DNA of 49,305 nucleotides from Candidatus Binatia bacterium (GCA_022827045.1 JAJDTQ010000262.1:1-49305), one strand, 5' to 3'; positions 33,138 to 42,241 are shown, numbered from the stretch's first letter. The notes: generated from the letters alone by a model not told the origin. Program-made: numbers and translations.

Positions 33138-34160
33138 CTATCGGAACGCCGGCATGACTTCGCGCGCGAAAAGGCGCATGGACTTCTTCACTTCCTCATG
33201 GGGAAGTCCGCCGAAGTTGAAGTTGTGGGTCACGGTGTCGAAGTAGTAGTGGCGGCGGGCGTTGTTGATGATCTCGATGCACTGCTCCGGCGTGCCGTAG
33301 AGGTTGCGGCCGGTTTCCAGCATTCCCTCGAAGTCGTAGACGTAACCGGGAGGAAGAGGCGCTTTGCGCTGGATCCTTGAGATCGCCTCGTAGCGGTCGA
33401 TCGCCTTCTCGCCGATCTCCCGGGCCGCCGCGGCATCCTCGTTGACGTAGGTGCGCAGGTGGTATTGGCAGTGGTAGTCCTCGGGGTCACGGCCCGTGGC
33501 CACCAGGCCTTCGCGCCAGGCCTGCACGCCCGCGCCCACCTTGTCCGGCGGATGCGGATGGCCCACGGTCATGATGTGGTAGCCTTGGCGGCCAGCCCAC
33601 CCCAGCCCCTCGGGAGAGGTGCCGGCCACCCAGATGAGCGGTACCGGCTTCTGCACGGGCTGCGGATACAGCGTGATCTCACCGAATTTCCAGAACTCGC
33701 CCGAGTGGCTGAAGCGTTCGTGGGTCCAGGCCTTCACGATGATGTCGTGGGCCTCCTGGTAACGCGCCCGCCCTTCCTCCTGCGGGGTCTCGAAGACGCG
33801 ATAATCCAGCGCCGTGTTGCCCAGCCCGATGCCGAACTCCAGCCGGCCGCCGGAGATGGCGTCCACCATGGCGTAGTCCTCGGCCACCTGCAGCGGATGG
33901 CGCACGCTCAGGATGGCGATGCAGGGACCCAAACGGATCCGCGACGTCCGGGTCGCGGCGGCGGCCAGCATTACCGCCGGGTTGGCGATGAGCCCGCCAT
34001 AGCCCAGGAAGTGGTGCTCGTTGAACATAAAGCACTCGAACCCCAACTCCTCGGCCAGCTCGATCTGCTCCAGCATCTGCCGGTAGTAGACCTCGTAGGG
34101 CGGATCGATGTCCGGGTAATAGGTAGACAGGATGTTGATGTAGAATCGCATGGGCTTCAT
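33138..34160 (-). CDS. LLM class flavin-dependent oxidoreductase
   Basis: A 340-residue luciferase-like monooxygenase. Marks are LGFECFMFNEHHFLGYG, RIRLGPCIAILSVRHPLQVAEDYAM (in two parts) and ISGGRLEFGIGLGN, plus a C-terminal GTPEQCIEII segment. It converges with the aldo/keto reductase gene and lies 19 bases downstream of another LLM gene on the same strand, with which it probably forms a two-gene operon. The two are only distantly similar, so they may act on different steps. An internal ATG three codons in is an alternative start. Confidence 0.9.
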   Translation of the reverse strand: MKPMRFYINILSTYYPDIDPPYEVYYRQMLEQIELAEELGFECFMFNEHHFLGYGGLIANPAVMLAAAATRTSRIRLGPCIAILSVRHPLQVAEDYAMVDAISGGRLEFGIGLGNTALDYRVFETPQEEGRARYQEAHDIIVKAWTHERFSHSGEFWKFGEITLYPQPVQKPVPLIWVAGTSPEGLGWAGRQGYHIMTVGHPHPPDKVGAGVQAWREGLVATGRDPEDYHCQYHLRTYVNEDAAAAREIGEKAIDRYEAISRIQRKAPLPPGYVYDFEGMLETGRNLYGTPEQCIEIINNARRHYYFDTVTHNFNFGGLPHEEVKKSMRLFAREVMPAFR

Positions 34161-34183
34161 GACGTGGGCAATTTGACGGCAGG

Positions 34184-35179
34184 CTACGCCCCGAACGCGG
34201 GCATCACCTTCTCAGCCAAGGCCTCCACCGTCTCCTCGTACACGCGCCGTGCGGGGGTCAGCATGACGCGCTTGACGCCGGCGTCCGCCAACTCCTCCAG
34301 CCGTGCAGTGCATTCCTTGGGGGTGCCGGCGATGGCGAAGCGGCGCACGAGGTAGTCGGTAATCAACGTCGGGTCGGAGCGTTCCTCCATGGGCTTCGAC
34401 TGGTCGAAGGCCCCCATGAACTTCTGGATGCTCTCCATCTCTTCCTCGGGCACGGTCTCGAGAGTGGACTGGAGGTTGTGATGGGCGCGGTTGGCGAGGC
34501 GTCGGCGCACGATCTGGCGCGCCTCGTCGCCGTCGTCCTTGATGCACACCATGCCCGCGGCCAAGGTGGCGATCTCATCCGCCGAGCGCCCGGCCTCGGC
34601 CGCGCCCTCGGCGATGCGTGCCAGCGCCCAGCTCACCGCGCGGGGCTCCACGCCACTCCCGAGGAACACGCCGTCGGCCACCCGCCCCGCCAGCCGCAGA
34701 CCCTTGGGTCCCTCCATGGAAAGGTACACGGGGGTCGGCAACATGCGGTAGTTCACGCGCACGCGGTTGTTGGGCGTCACCAACTCGCCGCCCTGCAGGA
34801 CATTGCGGATGGTGCGCACGCCCTCCTCGAACTCCTTGAGCCGGGTGGCGCTGCGGCCCATGGCGTACACCGGGCCGTCGCCGGTGCCGAGACCGAGGAC
34901 CGCGCGGCCGTCGGAGATATCGCTAAGTGTCGCAGCCGATCCCGCCAGGACGGTGGGGTCCTGGTAGACCATGTTGGTCACGGCGGTGCCGAGCTTCAGC
35001 CGGGTGGTGGCCACGGCGCAACACGCCAGGATCTGGAACGGCTCAGGGGTGCTGAGCTGGCTGCAGCCGAGATAAATACCCTCGAAGCCGAGCTGCTCCG
35101 CGTGCACCACGCGATCCCGTATCCGCGCTGCTTCCCTCAGGCCGCCGTTGGGGCTGTGAAGACTGAACTGCATCCGCAT
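34184..35179 (-). CDS. LLM class oxidoreductase (F420-dependent reductase-like)
   Basis: A 331-residue TIM-barrel protein closer to the F420-dependent methylenetetrahydromethanopterin-reductase branch: LGFEGIYLGCSQ, RLKLGTAVTNMVYQDPTVLA, ISDGRAVLGLGTGDG, and MEGPKGLRLAGRVADGVFLG (in the flavin/F420 phosphate region). Whether it uses F420 or FMN cannot be told. The ATG at 35179 starts the conserved strand; AAGGAG lies some distance upstream. It is divergent from the third dihydroxyphthalate-decarboxylase-like gene, 121 bases away. Confidence 0.88.
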   Translation of the reverse strand: MRMQFSLHSPNGGLREAARIRDRVVHAEQLGFEGIYLGCSQLSTPEPFQILACCAVATTRLKLGTAVTNMVYQDPTVLAGSAATLSDISDGRAVLGLGTGDGPVYAMGRSATRLKEFEEGVRTIRNVLQGGELVTPNNRVRVNYRMLPTPVYLSMEGPKGLRLAGRVADGVFLGSGVEPRAVSWALARIAEGAAEAGRSADEIATLAAGMVCIKDDGDEARQIVRRRLANRAHHNLQSTLETVPEEEMESIQKFMGAFDQSKPMEERSDPTLITDYLVRRFAIAGTPKECTARLEELADAGVKRVMLTPARRVYEETVEALAEKVMPAFGA

Positions 35180-35300
35180 GGGTGGACCATTCTCCTTGCG
35201 TCGGGCCAAACTTGCGGTTTCGACCCGACTTTGAAAAGCTCCCTCAACTCAAGGGGCGCCGCCGCTCACGCAACGGAATCATACCACGGAGGAAACGACT

Positions 35301-36293
35301 TTGGGGAATCTCTCATTGACCCTGGCCACCGGCCCGTATGACCGCGTCGAAGCCATCGCCAAGGGCGAGGTCCGGCCCGAAGGCATTGACGTCACCTGCC
35401 TGCAGATCCAGTCACCGCCGGAGATCTTCACCCGCATGATGAAGACCCAGGCCTTCGACCTGTGCGAAATGTCGCTGTCCACCTACCTCACCCGGCGTTC
35501 GCGCGGATCGTTCCCGTTCATCGCGCTGCCGGTGTTCCCGTCGCGGCTCTTCCGTCACGCCTACATCTACGTCAACCGGGAACAGGGCGTCACCGGGCCT
35601 GCCGACCTCAACGGCAAGCGCGTAGGCGTCCAGGAGTACGGCCAGACCGCGGCCGTGTGGATCCGCGGGATCCTGAAACACCGGCACGGGGTGGATCTCT
35701 CCAGCATCCGGTGGGTGGAGGGAGGCGTCAACGCGCCTCGGCCGCCCGACGACGAGGTGGACCTGCGGCCGTTCGGCGACCTGGACCTCGAGCTGGCGCC
35801 GGCGGACAAATCCATCAACGACCTGCTGGCGGCGGGCGACATCGCCGCCTACCTCGGCGCGCGGCAGCCGGATTCCCTGGGAAAGCATCCGGCCGTCGGC
35901 AGGCTCTTCCCGGACTATCGCCGGGCCGAACGGGAGTACTTCCAGGCGACCGGCATTTTTCCCATCATGCACACCATCGTCATGCGCGAGGAACTCCACG
36001 CGCAACACCCGTGGGTCGCCGAGACCATGTTCAAGGCCTTCCAGGCGGCCAAGGCGTGGACGCTGAAGCACATGAGCTTCACCGGCGCCATGATGTACAT
36101 GGTCCCGTGGCTCAACGCCGAGCTGGACGAGATCCGCGAGCTGTTCGGCGGCGACCCCTACCCTTACGGGGTGGAGGCCAACCGGGCCAACCTGGAGACG
36201 TTCATGCAGTATCTCGTGGAGCAGGGGTTCGTGGCGGAGCCCAGGCCCGCCCTGGAGGACCTGTTCACGCCCATCGTGGGGTGGGCGGAGTAG
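35301..36293 (+). CDS. 4,5-dihydroxyphthalate decarboxylase-like/NMT1-fold protein, paralogue 3
   Basis: A 330-residue member of the same family as the genes at 18822 and 31067, sharing FDLCEMSLSTYL, LPVFPSRLF, DLNGKRVGVQEYGQTAAVW and PYPYG. The start is a TTG with GGAGG at 35289-35293, seven bases upstream. It lacks a signal peptide. The presence of the family's conserved core in all three paralogues, with little identity elsewhere, suggests old duplications with separate substrates. It is followed by a small cupin-like gene. Confidence 0.82.
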   Translation: MGNLSLTLATGPYDRVEAIAKGEVRPEGIDVTCLQIQSPPEIFTRMMKTQAFDLCEMSLSTYLTRRSRGSFPFIALPVFPSRLFRHAYIYVNREQGVTGPADLNGKRVGVQEYGQTAAVWIRGILKHRHGVDLSSIRWVEGGVNAPRPPDDEVDLRPFGDLDLELAPADKSINDLLAAGDIAAYLGARQPDSLGKHPAVGRLFPDYRRAEREYFQATGIFPIMHTIVMREELHAQHPWVAETMFKAFQAAKAWTLKHMSFTGAMMYMVPWLNAELDEIRELFGGDPYPYGVEANRANLETFMQYLVEQGFVAEPRPALEDLFTPIVGWAE

Positions 36294-36387
36294 CTTGACA
36301 CTATCGCAAGGGAAAGCGTAGAAGGGTTCGATCACTGCGAATTCTCGGGGAAATGTCCCGAAGCATGCTTTCAGGAGGAGTCGTATC

Positions 36388-36891
36388 ATGAGCCACACGC
36401 TGGAACAGTTCGCCGCTGACTGCCATCGCATCCTCAAGGCGGAGCCCGGACCGGAAGGGCGTCAGAAGGTGGTCGCTCTGGTCGAGGAGATCTGCAAGGA
36501 CGACGAATTCATCGCCCTGCACATCGAGGAGGAACAGCCGGAGCGCAAAGTCATCTACGAGGATACGGAACTCGGGTTCTGCATCCTGGCCCATCACAAC
36601 AAGGGCGCCAAGGGCAGCAACCCCCACGACCACGGTCCCGCGTGGGCTATCTACGGTCAGGCCGCGGGTGAGACCGAGATGACCGACTGGGAGAAGGTCG
36701 AGCCGGCGAGCGACGGGAAGAAGGGCAAGGCCCGCAAGCTGCGTACCTATACCCTCAAGCGAGGCATGGCTCACCTGTACAACGAAGGGGATCTCCACTC
36801 GCCCTGGCGCGCCGATACCACCAAGCTGATCCGCATCGAGGGCAGGAACATGGAAAGGGTGAAGCGCTACCCCTACGAGGCGATCTCATAG
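36388..36891 (+). CDS. Small cupin-like metal-binding protein
   Basis: A 167-residue protein with a His pair in NPHDHGPAWAIYGQ (H80, H82) and a later His in RGMAHLYNEGDLHSPWR, the spacing of cupin or cysteine-dioxygenase-type metal sites. Similar small proteins appear beside aromatic-degradation genes and are annotated as uncharacterised cupins (DUF4863-like). AGGAGGAG seven bases upstream fixes the ATG. Its function is unknown; an oxygenase or an isomerase would fit. Confidence 0.7.
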   Translation: MSHTLEQFAADCHRILKAEPGPEGRQKVVALVEEICKDDEFIALHIEEEQPERKVIYEDTELGFCILAHHNKGAKGSNPHDHGPAWAIYGQAAGETEMTDWEKVEPASDGKKGKARKLRTYTLKRGMAHLYNEGDLHSPWRADTTKLIRIEGRNMERVKRYPYEAIS

Positions 36892-36958
36892 CCGTCTCGC
36901 GCGATACGGCACATCCATCCCGGGAACCGTTCCCCGACAGCCTATCCGGAGGTTAACG

Positions 36959-37975
36959 ATGCGTACGAGATACTTAGCGAGAGTCGCCCTGCTCGCCCTG
37001 TTGCTGGCCGTCCCGGTGTGGACCCTCACCGCCGCCGCGCCGGCCGACGGCAAGGAGGTGGTGATCCGCGCCATCTCGGCTTGGCCCCTGAGCATCGACG
37101 GCAACACCTGGTACAAGAACTACATCAAGGAAGTGAACAAGCGCGGCAAGGGCGTCGTGCAGATCCGCCTGCTGGGCGGCAACGAGGTGGCCTCCGCGTT
37201 CGAGCAGTTCCAGGCGCTCCGCACCGGCATCGCCGACATGACCAACTCCGCCCCCGCGTACTACGTGGGCGAGACCGTCGAAGCCGCGGCCGTGAGCCTG
37301 ATCGCGCCCAAGAGCCTGGAGGGTTTCCTGGACGGCCTGCGCAAGAGCGGCGCCCTGGATATCATCAACAAGGCCTACCGGGAGAAATCCTCCATGCGCT
37401 TCCTGGGCATCACCGTGGCCGGCACCGGCTTCCGTTTCCTCATGGCCACGCCCATCAAGGACCTCGACGGCATCAAGGGCAAGCGCATCCGCGCCTCGGG
37501 CGCCCAGGATGCCGCCGCCATCCAGTATCTCGGAGGCTCGCCCCAGACCCTTCCGGCCAACGAGCTTTACACGGCGCTGCAGCGCGGCGTGGTGGACGGC
37601 GCCTACCGTGCGCCCAACGACGCCTGGAGCTTCGGCGAGCACAAGGTCTACAAGGCCATGATCGCCACGCCCATCCAGTTCGCGCCGGGCGGCGTCTACA
37701 TGCCGACGGGAAAGTGGGACAAGCTGCCGGACAACGTCAAGAAGGTGCTGGAGGGGACCATCGTGGACATGGAGCCGGCGATCCTCAAGTACTTCCAGAC
37801 CAACGACAACGCGGCGATCAAGCGGCTCGAGAAGAACGGCATGAAGGTCATCGAGGTGGACGACGCCGCCAAGAAGCGGCTGGGCGAGGCCCGCAACGCC
37901 TACTGGCCCGAGCTGCTCAAGCAATCGCCCAAGTACGGCGCACAGATCCAGAAGGCGCTGGCGCCCTACAACTGA
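36959..37975 (+). CDS. dctP: TRAP transporter solute receptor DctP
   Basis: A 338-residue periplasmic receptor with a signal peptide (hydrophobic core residues 8-22, cleavage near AAAPA). The DctP family plan is clear: IRAISAWPLSIDGNTW, FEQFQALRTGIADMTNSAP, LDGIKGKRIRASG, ELYTALQRGVVDGA. The last of these contains the region of the conserved Arg/Asn carboxylate clamp. It should deliver a carboxylate or related anion to the DctQM membrane complex encoded directly downstream. GGAGG at 36948-36952 supports the ATG. The gene order P-Q-M is standard. Confidence 0.93.
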   Translation: MRTRYLARVALLALLLAVPVWTLTAAAPADGKEVVIRAISAWPLSIDGNTWYKNYIKEVNKRGKGVVQIRLLGGNEVASAFEQFQALRTGIADMTNSAPAYYVGETVEAAAVSLIAPKSLEGFLDGLRKSGALDIINKAYREKSSMRFLGITVAGTGFRFLMATPIKDLDGIKGKRIRASGAQDAAAIQYLGGSPQTLPANELYTALQRGVVDGAYRAPNDAWSFGEHKVYKAMIATPIQFAPGGVYMPTGKWDKLPDNVKKVLEGTIVDMEPAILKYFQTNDNAAIKRLEKNGMKVIEVDDAAKKRLGEARNAYWPELLKQSPKYGAQIQKALAPYN

Positions 37976-38017
37976 TCCGGGCCGTCCGGACCTGATCCAC
38001 GGCGGCTGCCGGCCCGT

Positions 38018-38566
38018 ATGACAGGGCACCCGGCAGCCGCCGCCCTCACCCCCTCCATGCTGGATACGCTGAACCGCGCATTCGACAGGACGAACCGCGT
38101 GCTGGGCTACGTCTCCGCCGCGTTCGTCGTGACCATGGCGGTGACCGTCTTGTACGACGTGCTCGCCCGCATGCTCTTCGCCGCGCCCACCATCTGGGTT
38201 CTCGACATCAACGAATACCTGCTGGTGTATCTCTGCTTCGTTCCGGCCGCGTGGATCCTCATGAACGACCACCACGTGAAGGTGGAGATCGTCACCGCCC
38301 GACTCACGCCGGCATCGCAAGGCAGGCTGCGCGTCGTCACCGACTTCCTGGGGCTCATCTACTGCGTCGTGCTGGCGTGGCAGGGCTGGGTGGTGGCGTG
38401 GCACGCGTTCGAGAACGGCTACCGGTTCTCCACCGCGCTCAACCTCCCGAAGTTCCCGGTGCTGGTGATCATCCCCATCGGCGCCGCGTGGCTGGGACTC
38501 GCCTTCGCAGTCAGAATCCTCACCGGATCGCGCGCGCACGCCGCACCCGAGAAGGGAGGCGTCTGA
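38018..38566 (+). CDS. dctQ: TRAP transporter small permease DctQ
   Basis: A 182-residue protein with four predicted membrane helices (about residues 25-47, 62-80, 105-125, 146-168). It fits the DctQ family, including the WVLDINEYLLVYLCFVPAAW segment of helix 2 and the HHVKVEIV loop. It forms the small membrane subunit with DctM. The ATG at 38018 has no good ribosome-binding site; an internal ATG at 38057 (MLDTLNRAF) is an equally good start. The stop overlaps the start region of the DctM gene. Confidence 0.9.
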   Translation: MTGHPAAAALTPSMLDTLNRAFDRTNRVLGYVSAAFVVTMAVTVLYDVLARMLFAAPTIWVLDINEYLLVYLCFVPAAWILMNDHHVKVEIVTARLTPASQGRLRVVTDFLGLIYCVVLAWQGWVVAWHAFENGYRFSTALNLPKFPVLVIIPIGAAWLGLAFAVRILTGSRAHAAPEKGGV

Positions 38567-39879
38567 TTTTCCTCGAGTGGTGGATCGTCCTGGTCATCAT
38601 GTTCGGCGCCCTGATCGTGCTGATGGCGTCGGGCATCCCGATCGCATTCGCGTTCGGCGTGCTGAACCTCGGGTTCCTCTACGTGCTGGTGGGCCCGGGC
38701 GCGGTCCAGGCCATCGCCCTCAGCAGCTTCACGAGCATCGGAACCTTTGCGTTCATCGCCCTGCCCTTGTTCGTCCTCATGGGCGAACTGGTGCTCCACT
38801 CGGGGCTGGCGGCCCTCGCCATCACCTCCATCGGCAAGTGGCTGGGCAAGGTGCCCGGCCGCCTCGCGGTGCTGGCCGTGCTGGCGGGCACGGCGTTCGG
38901 CGCCGGCAGCGGCTCCAGCATGGCAAGCTCGGCCACCCTGGGCACGATCCTCGTGCCCGAAATGCGCAAACAGGGCTACGACACCGGCCTGGCCGTGGGC
39001 ACCCTCGCCACCTCCGGCGGGCTCGCCGTGCTGATCCCTCCCAGCGCGCTGATGGTCATCTTCGGCGGCATCAGCCAGCTCTCCGTGGGCGACCTGCTGA
39101 TCGGCGGGATCCTGCCCGGACTGCTGCTGGCGACGCTGCTGTTCGGCTACATCGTCATCGTCTGCACTGTCCGGCCTGATTTGGCCCCGGCCGTTGAGCT
39201 GGAGAAGGTGTCATGGAGCGAGCGCCTGAACGCGCTGCTGTACTTCCTGCCGCTGGTGGTGCTGGTGCTGGTGGTGTTGGGGTCGATCTTCATGGGCATC
39301 GCCACCCCCAGCGAATCCGCCGCCATGGGCGTGGCCGGAGCTTTCTGCCTGGCGGTGGCCTACCGGCGACTGTCGTGGGAGATCCTGCGCAAGGCCCTGC
39401 TGGGGACGGTCGAAGTCTCGGGATTCGCACTGCTCATCGTCACCAGCGCCACCGCCTTCAGCCAGATCCTGGCCCATTCCGGCGCCGCGATGGGCCTTTC
39501 GATGTTCGCCACCGAGTTGCCGGTGTCGCCGTGGATCATCATCGCCAGCATGCAGATCGTGATCCTCATCATGGGCGCATTCATGGAGCCCATCTCCATC
39601 ATGCTCATCACGGTGCCGATCTTCTTCCCGGTGATCCGCTCCCTGGGCCTCGACCCCCTGTGGTTCGCCATCGTCACCATGGTGAACATCGAGCTGTCCC
39701 TCATCACCCCGCCCTTCGGCATGAACCTCTTCGTCCTCAAGGGCGTCTCCCCGCCCGACGTCACCCTGGGCGCCATCTACCGCGGCGTCATCCCCTTCGT
39801 CCTCATCAACATCATCGCCCTCGCCCTGGTCATGCTGTTCCCGCCGATTGCCACCTTTCTGCCGGGGCTGATGCGGTAG
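38563..39879 (+). CDS. dctM: TRAP transporter large permease DctM, non-canonical start
   Basis: About 438 residues with some 12 membrane helices, full length for DctM. Family marks are IALPLFVLMGELVL, GTAFGAGSGSSMASSATLG (the family's Gly/Ser-rich loop), ATPSESAAMG and ITPPFGMNLFVLKG. No ATG, GTG or TTG lies near the true N-terminus in this frame: the first is the ATG at 38599, inside helix 1. The conserved start begins at CTG 38563 (overlapping the DctQ TGA) or ATT 38566, with GGAGG at 38555-38559. Either would be an unusual start codon. Confidence 0.9.
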   Translation: MIFLEWWIVLVIMFGALIVLMASGIPIAFAFGVLNLGFLYVLVGPGAVQAIALSSFTSIGTFAFIALPLFVLMGELVLHSGLAALAITSIGKWLGKVPGRLAVLAVLAGTAFGAGSGSSMASSATLGTILVPEMRKQGYDTGLAVGTLATSGGLAVLIPPSALMVIFGGISQLSVGDLLIGGILPGLLLATLLFGYIVIVCTVRPDLAPAVELEKVSWSERLNALLYFLPLVVLVLVVLGSIFMGIATPSESAAMGVAGAFCLAVAYRRLSWEILRKALLGTVEVSGFALLIVTSATAFSQILAHSGAAMGLSMFATELPVSPWIIIASMQIVILIMGAFMEPISIMLITVPIFFPVIRSLGLDPLWFAIVTMVNIELSLITPPFGMNLFVLKGVSPPDVTLGAIYRGVIPFVLINIIALALVMLFPPIATFLPGLMR

Positions 39880-40029
39880 GGATCTTTTCGTTTGCGCCCA
39901 TGGCCTCTTGCACCTGGCATTGCCTTCGGTGAAGAGGGTGAAGTCGGTAGCAGCGCAGATCGAGGTCCGAAGGCTTGCAGGCATCGTCGAGATCGGCCGG
40001 CGCCAGCGCGACACCGTCCGAAAGATCGG

Positions 40030-40377
40030 TCACCACTTCCATTCCAGCGCCGCGCCGCCGTGCAGTCCCCGCTGGCCATCGAAGCCGCCAGTGGGCGCAA
40101 GGCTCAGACCCGTGGTGTGCGAAGGCCCGGACACCGGCGCGGGCCGTCTCAGAACTAAAACCACAAGCCCCAAACCCAGGATCACCCCCATACCGATGAG
40201 AGCACCGATGAAAGCGTCCCTCGATTCTTTCGAACTACGGTGACAGTGAAACTCGCCAGTGGCGATGTCCCGATGGCATCCGCGGGCATCCGGGCCGCCC
40301 ACGTGGGCGCCCACGTGGCAGGGCGTGGCGGCCAGGAAGCAGGCCACGAAAACGACAGCGAGTGTGCGCTTCATCAT
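40030..40377 (-). CDS. Small exported protein with a GCHRD...HCH motif
   Basis: A 115-residue protein. Residues 1-24 look like a signal peptide. Next comes GCHRDIATGEFHCHR, a short motif with two Cys and three His found in several small exported or nuclease-associated proteins and likely to bind a metal. A membrane segment follows (about 57-80) and a Gly-rich tail. The start ATG at 40377 overlaps the TGA of the RDD gene upstream, with GAGGAGG close before it, so the two are translationally coupled. Function unknown. Confidence 0.7.
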   Translation of the reverse strand: MMKRTLAVVFVACFLAATPCHVGAHVGGPDARGCHRDIATGEFHCHRSSKESRDAFIGALIGMGVILGLGLVVLVLRRPAPVSGPSHTTGLSLAPTGGFDGQRGLHGGAALEWKW

Positions 40378-41000
40378 GCCTCCTCTCGCGCGCCCATAGC
40401 GACAGCGTCCGGACGGCCGTCCCGCTCTTCCGCGTGCTCCTTGTATATCACCACCGTCCCGGCGATGAGGTCGTGAAGCGCGCGCTTGCGTTTGTTGAAG
40501 AGCAGCACGATCACTTCGCTCCAGGCCCACACTTGGGCGGCGATGTCGACAATACCTCTCCAGGCCGGAGACAGGGTCCGGATATACGCCGTCCGCTCCG
40601 TCGAGCCAGCGGACAGATATTGCGCCGGATCGGCATGGTGGATGGCGATCACCGTGGCCGTCACGGCCAGGACGGCAAAGCCCACGTCCACGGCCGAGCG
40701 CAGGAATGCCTGTTTGAATCCGATGGGACTCCCGTTCGGCACCGTCACCCTTATGCCGGCCGCCATTTTGCCAAGTGTGGCGCCCCAGCGATAGTGGAAG
40801 TAGATCGTATAGCTGAGAGAGACGACGGGAGTGGCGATCGCGGCGAGCATCGCCACGGGAATGGAAACACCTGGCAACCAGTGCAGTGTCGCAATCAAGA
40901 AGGGGGCGAGGACAAACGCGTCGACCACCAGCGCGCCGAATCTCCGCCAGAACCCCGCATAGACCCGGGCGCCATCCTTCTCGATGGGCAGGAACTCCAT
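40374..41000 (-). CDS. RDD family membrane protein
   Basis: A 208-residue protein with the RDD signature near the N-terminus (YAGFWRRFGALVVDAF), helices at about 20-45 and 50-70, GKMAAGIRVTVPNG, a third helix near 100-118 and a C-terminal helix before FNKRKRALHDLIAGT. RDD proteins are small inner-membrane proteins, some of them linked to ion transport. AAGGA six bases before the ATG at 41000 makes this start better than the ATG at 41006. Its stop overlaps the next gene, which encodes the small HxH protein. Confidence 0.87.
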   Translation of the reverse strand: MEFLPIEKDGARVYAGFWRRFGALVVDAFVLAPFLIATLHWLPGVSIPVAMLAAIATPVVSLSYTIYFHYRWGATLGKMAAGIRVTVPNGSPIGFKQAFLRSAVDVGFAVLAVTATVIAIHHADPAQYLSAGSTERTAYIRTLSPAWRGIVDIAAQVWAWSEVIVLLFNKRKRALHDLIAGTVVIYKEHAEERDGRPDAVAMGAREEA

Positions 41001-41155
41001 GGTCATTCCTTGGAACGTTCGTTCCCAGCACTCCGGTTCGATGGTTTCCAGTTCACCCGTGTCGACAATGTGCTGAGCGATTTCCTTCGGTTCGGCTTTT
41101 CCTCAGGTTCGAGAAGATGAAGGGCAGGTAGCTGCGCCCTCCGTCACACCCCACG

Positions 41156-42148
41156 CTACTTCCCCCTGCCAACTTTCGGCAGCACCTCCTCCGCCATCAT
41201 CGCCATCGAATCCAGAATGCTCTTCTGGTCCAGGCCGGCGAAGTTCATGGAGAAGATGACGTAGTTGGCGCCGGTGTCGGCGATCTCCTGGATCTGCTCG
41301 AGGCAGCGGCCGGGGCCGCCAACCATGAGCATGCGCTCGCGGTCGAGCTCGTCGTAGCCGCGGGGGCGGACGGACTTGCGCGCCTCGTAGTAGCGGCTCA
41401 TGGCGGGGCGGGCGCGGCGCCGGGCGGCGGCATCCGACTCCGCCACGTGGGTGTGGATGGTCTGGCCCACCTCCAGGACGTCTGGGTCGTGGCCGTTCCG
41501 GCTCAGGGTTTCCTTGTAGAAGTCCACCTTCCGCTTCACCTCGGCCCAGTCCTTGCAGCTTGCGAAAGGGATGCCAAGAATGGGATAGGCCCGCTCTCCG
41601 GCGACCTGGTAGGAGCCCTGGCTCAGGGCGGCGAAGTACACGGGCGGAAGAGGCCGTTGGACCGGCTGCACGTTCAGCGACACGTCGTCGATCTGGTGGA
41701 ACTGCCCGTGGTAGGACACCCTCCCCTCGCGCCAAGCCATTTCCACGACCTCCAGGCTCTCCACCAGGAGGTCCCGGTTGTCCTCCTTGACGCCGAAGCC
41801 GACGAGTTCCGGAGGCGTGCCGCGCCCCACGCCGAAATCGAGCCTCCCGCCGCTGAGTACGTCGACCATGGCGTACTCCTCGGCGGTGAGCACGGGGTCG
41901 CGGTACGGCAGGAGCGCCACTGCGACGCCCAGGCGGATGGTGCTCGTGCAATTGGCCGCGGCCGACATGAGCACCGTGGGCGACGGGATGACGCCGTGGA
42001 AGTCGAAGTGGTGCTCGCCGAACCAGAAGCACTCGTAGCCCAGGGACTCGCCCCAGCGGACCTGTTCCAGCATCCTCTCGTAGTAGGCCGTGAGGTCGAG
42101 CTTGAGCTCCGGGTCGTCGTCGCCGATGATGAACAGGCCGAATTTCAT
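41156..42148 (-). CDS. LLM class flavin-dependent oxidoreductase
   Basis: A 330-residue luciferase-like protein: LGYECFWFGEHHFDFHG, a RLGVAVALLPYRDPVL strand and VLSGGRLDFGVGRG. It differs from the three other LLM proteins here, though it is nearest the one at 33138 in layout. It stands alone, divergent from soxY with a 93-base gap, and may share a control region with the sulfur genes. FMN-dependent desulfonation or oxidation of organosulfur compounds is known in this superfamily, so a link to the sulfur block is possible but unproven. Confidence 0.88.
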   Translation of the reverse strand: MKFGLFIIGDDDPELKLDLTAYYERMLEQVRWGESLGYECFWFGEHHFDFHGVIPSPTVLMSAAANCTSTIRLGVAVALLPYRDPVLTAEEYAMVDVLSGGRLDFGVGRGTPPELVGFGVKEDNRDLLVESLEVVEMAWREGRVSYHGQFHQIDDVSLNVQPVQRPLPPVYFAALSQGSYQVAGERAYPILGIPFASCKDWAEVKRKVDFYKETLSRNGHDPDVLEVGQTIHTHVAESDAAARRRARPAMSRYYEARKSVRPRGYDELDRERMLMVGGPGRCLEQIQEIADTGANYVIFSMNFAGLDQKSILDSMAMMAEEVLPKVGRGK

Positions 42149-42241
42149 GGGCGCCTCTTTCGTTCGGGAATTTGAGCGTCTACTATAAGAATGGAACGCG
42201 GCGCGCGGCAAGCGGGCCGCGCCAGGCGGAAGGCCCCTCGC

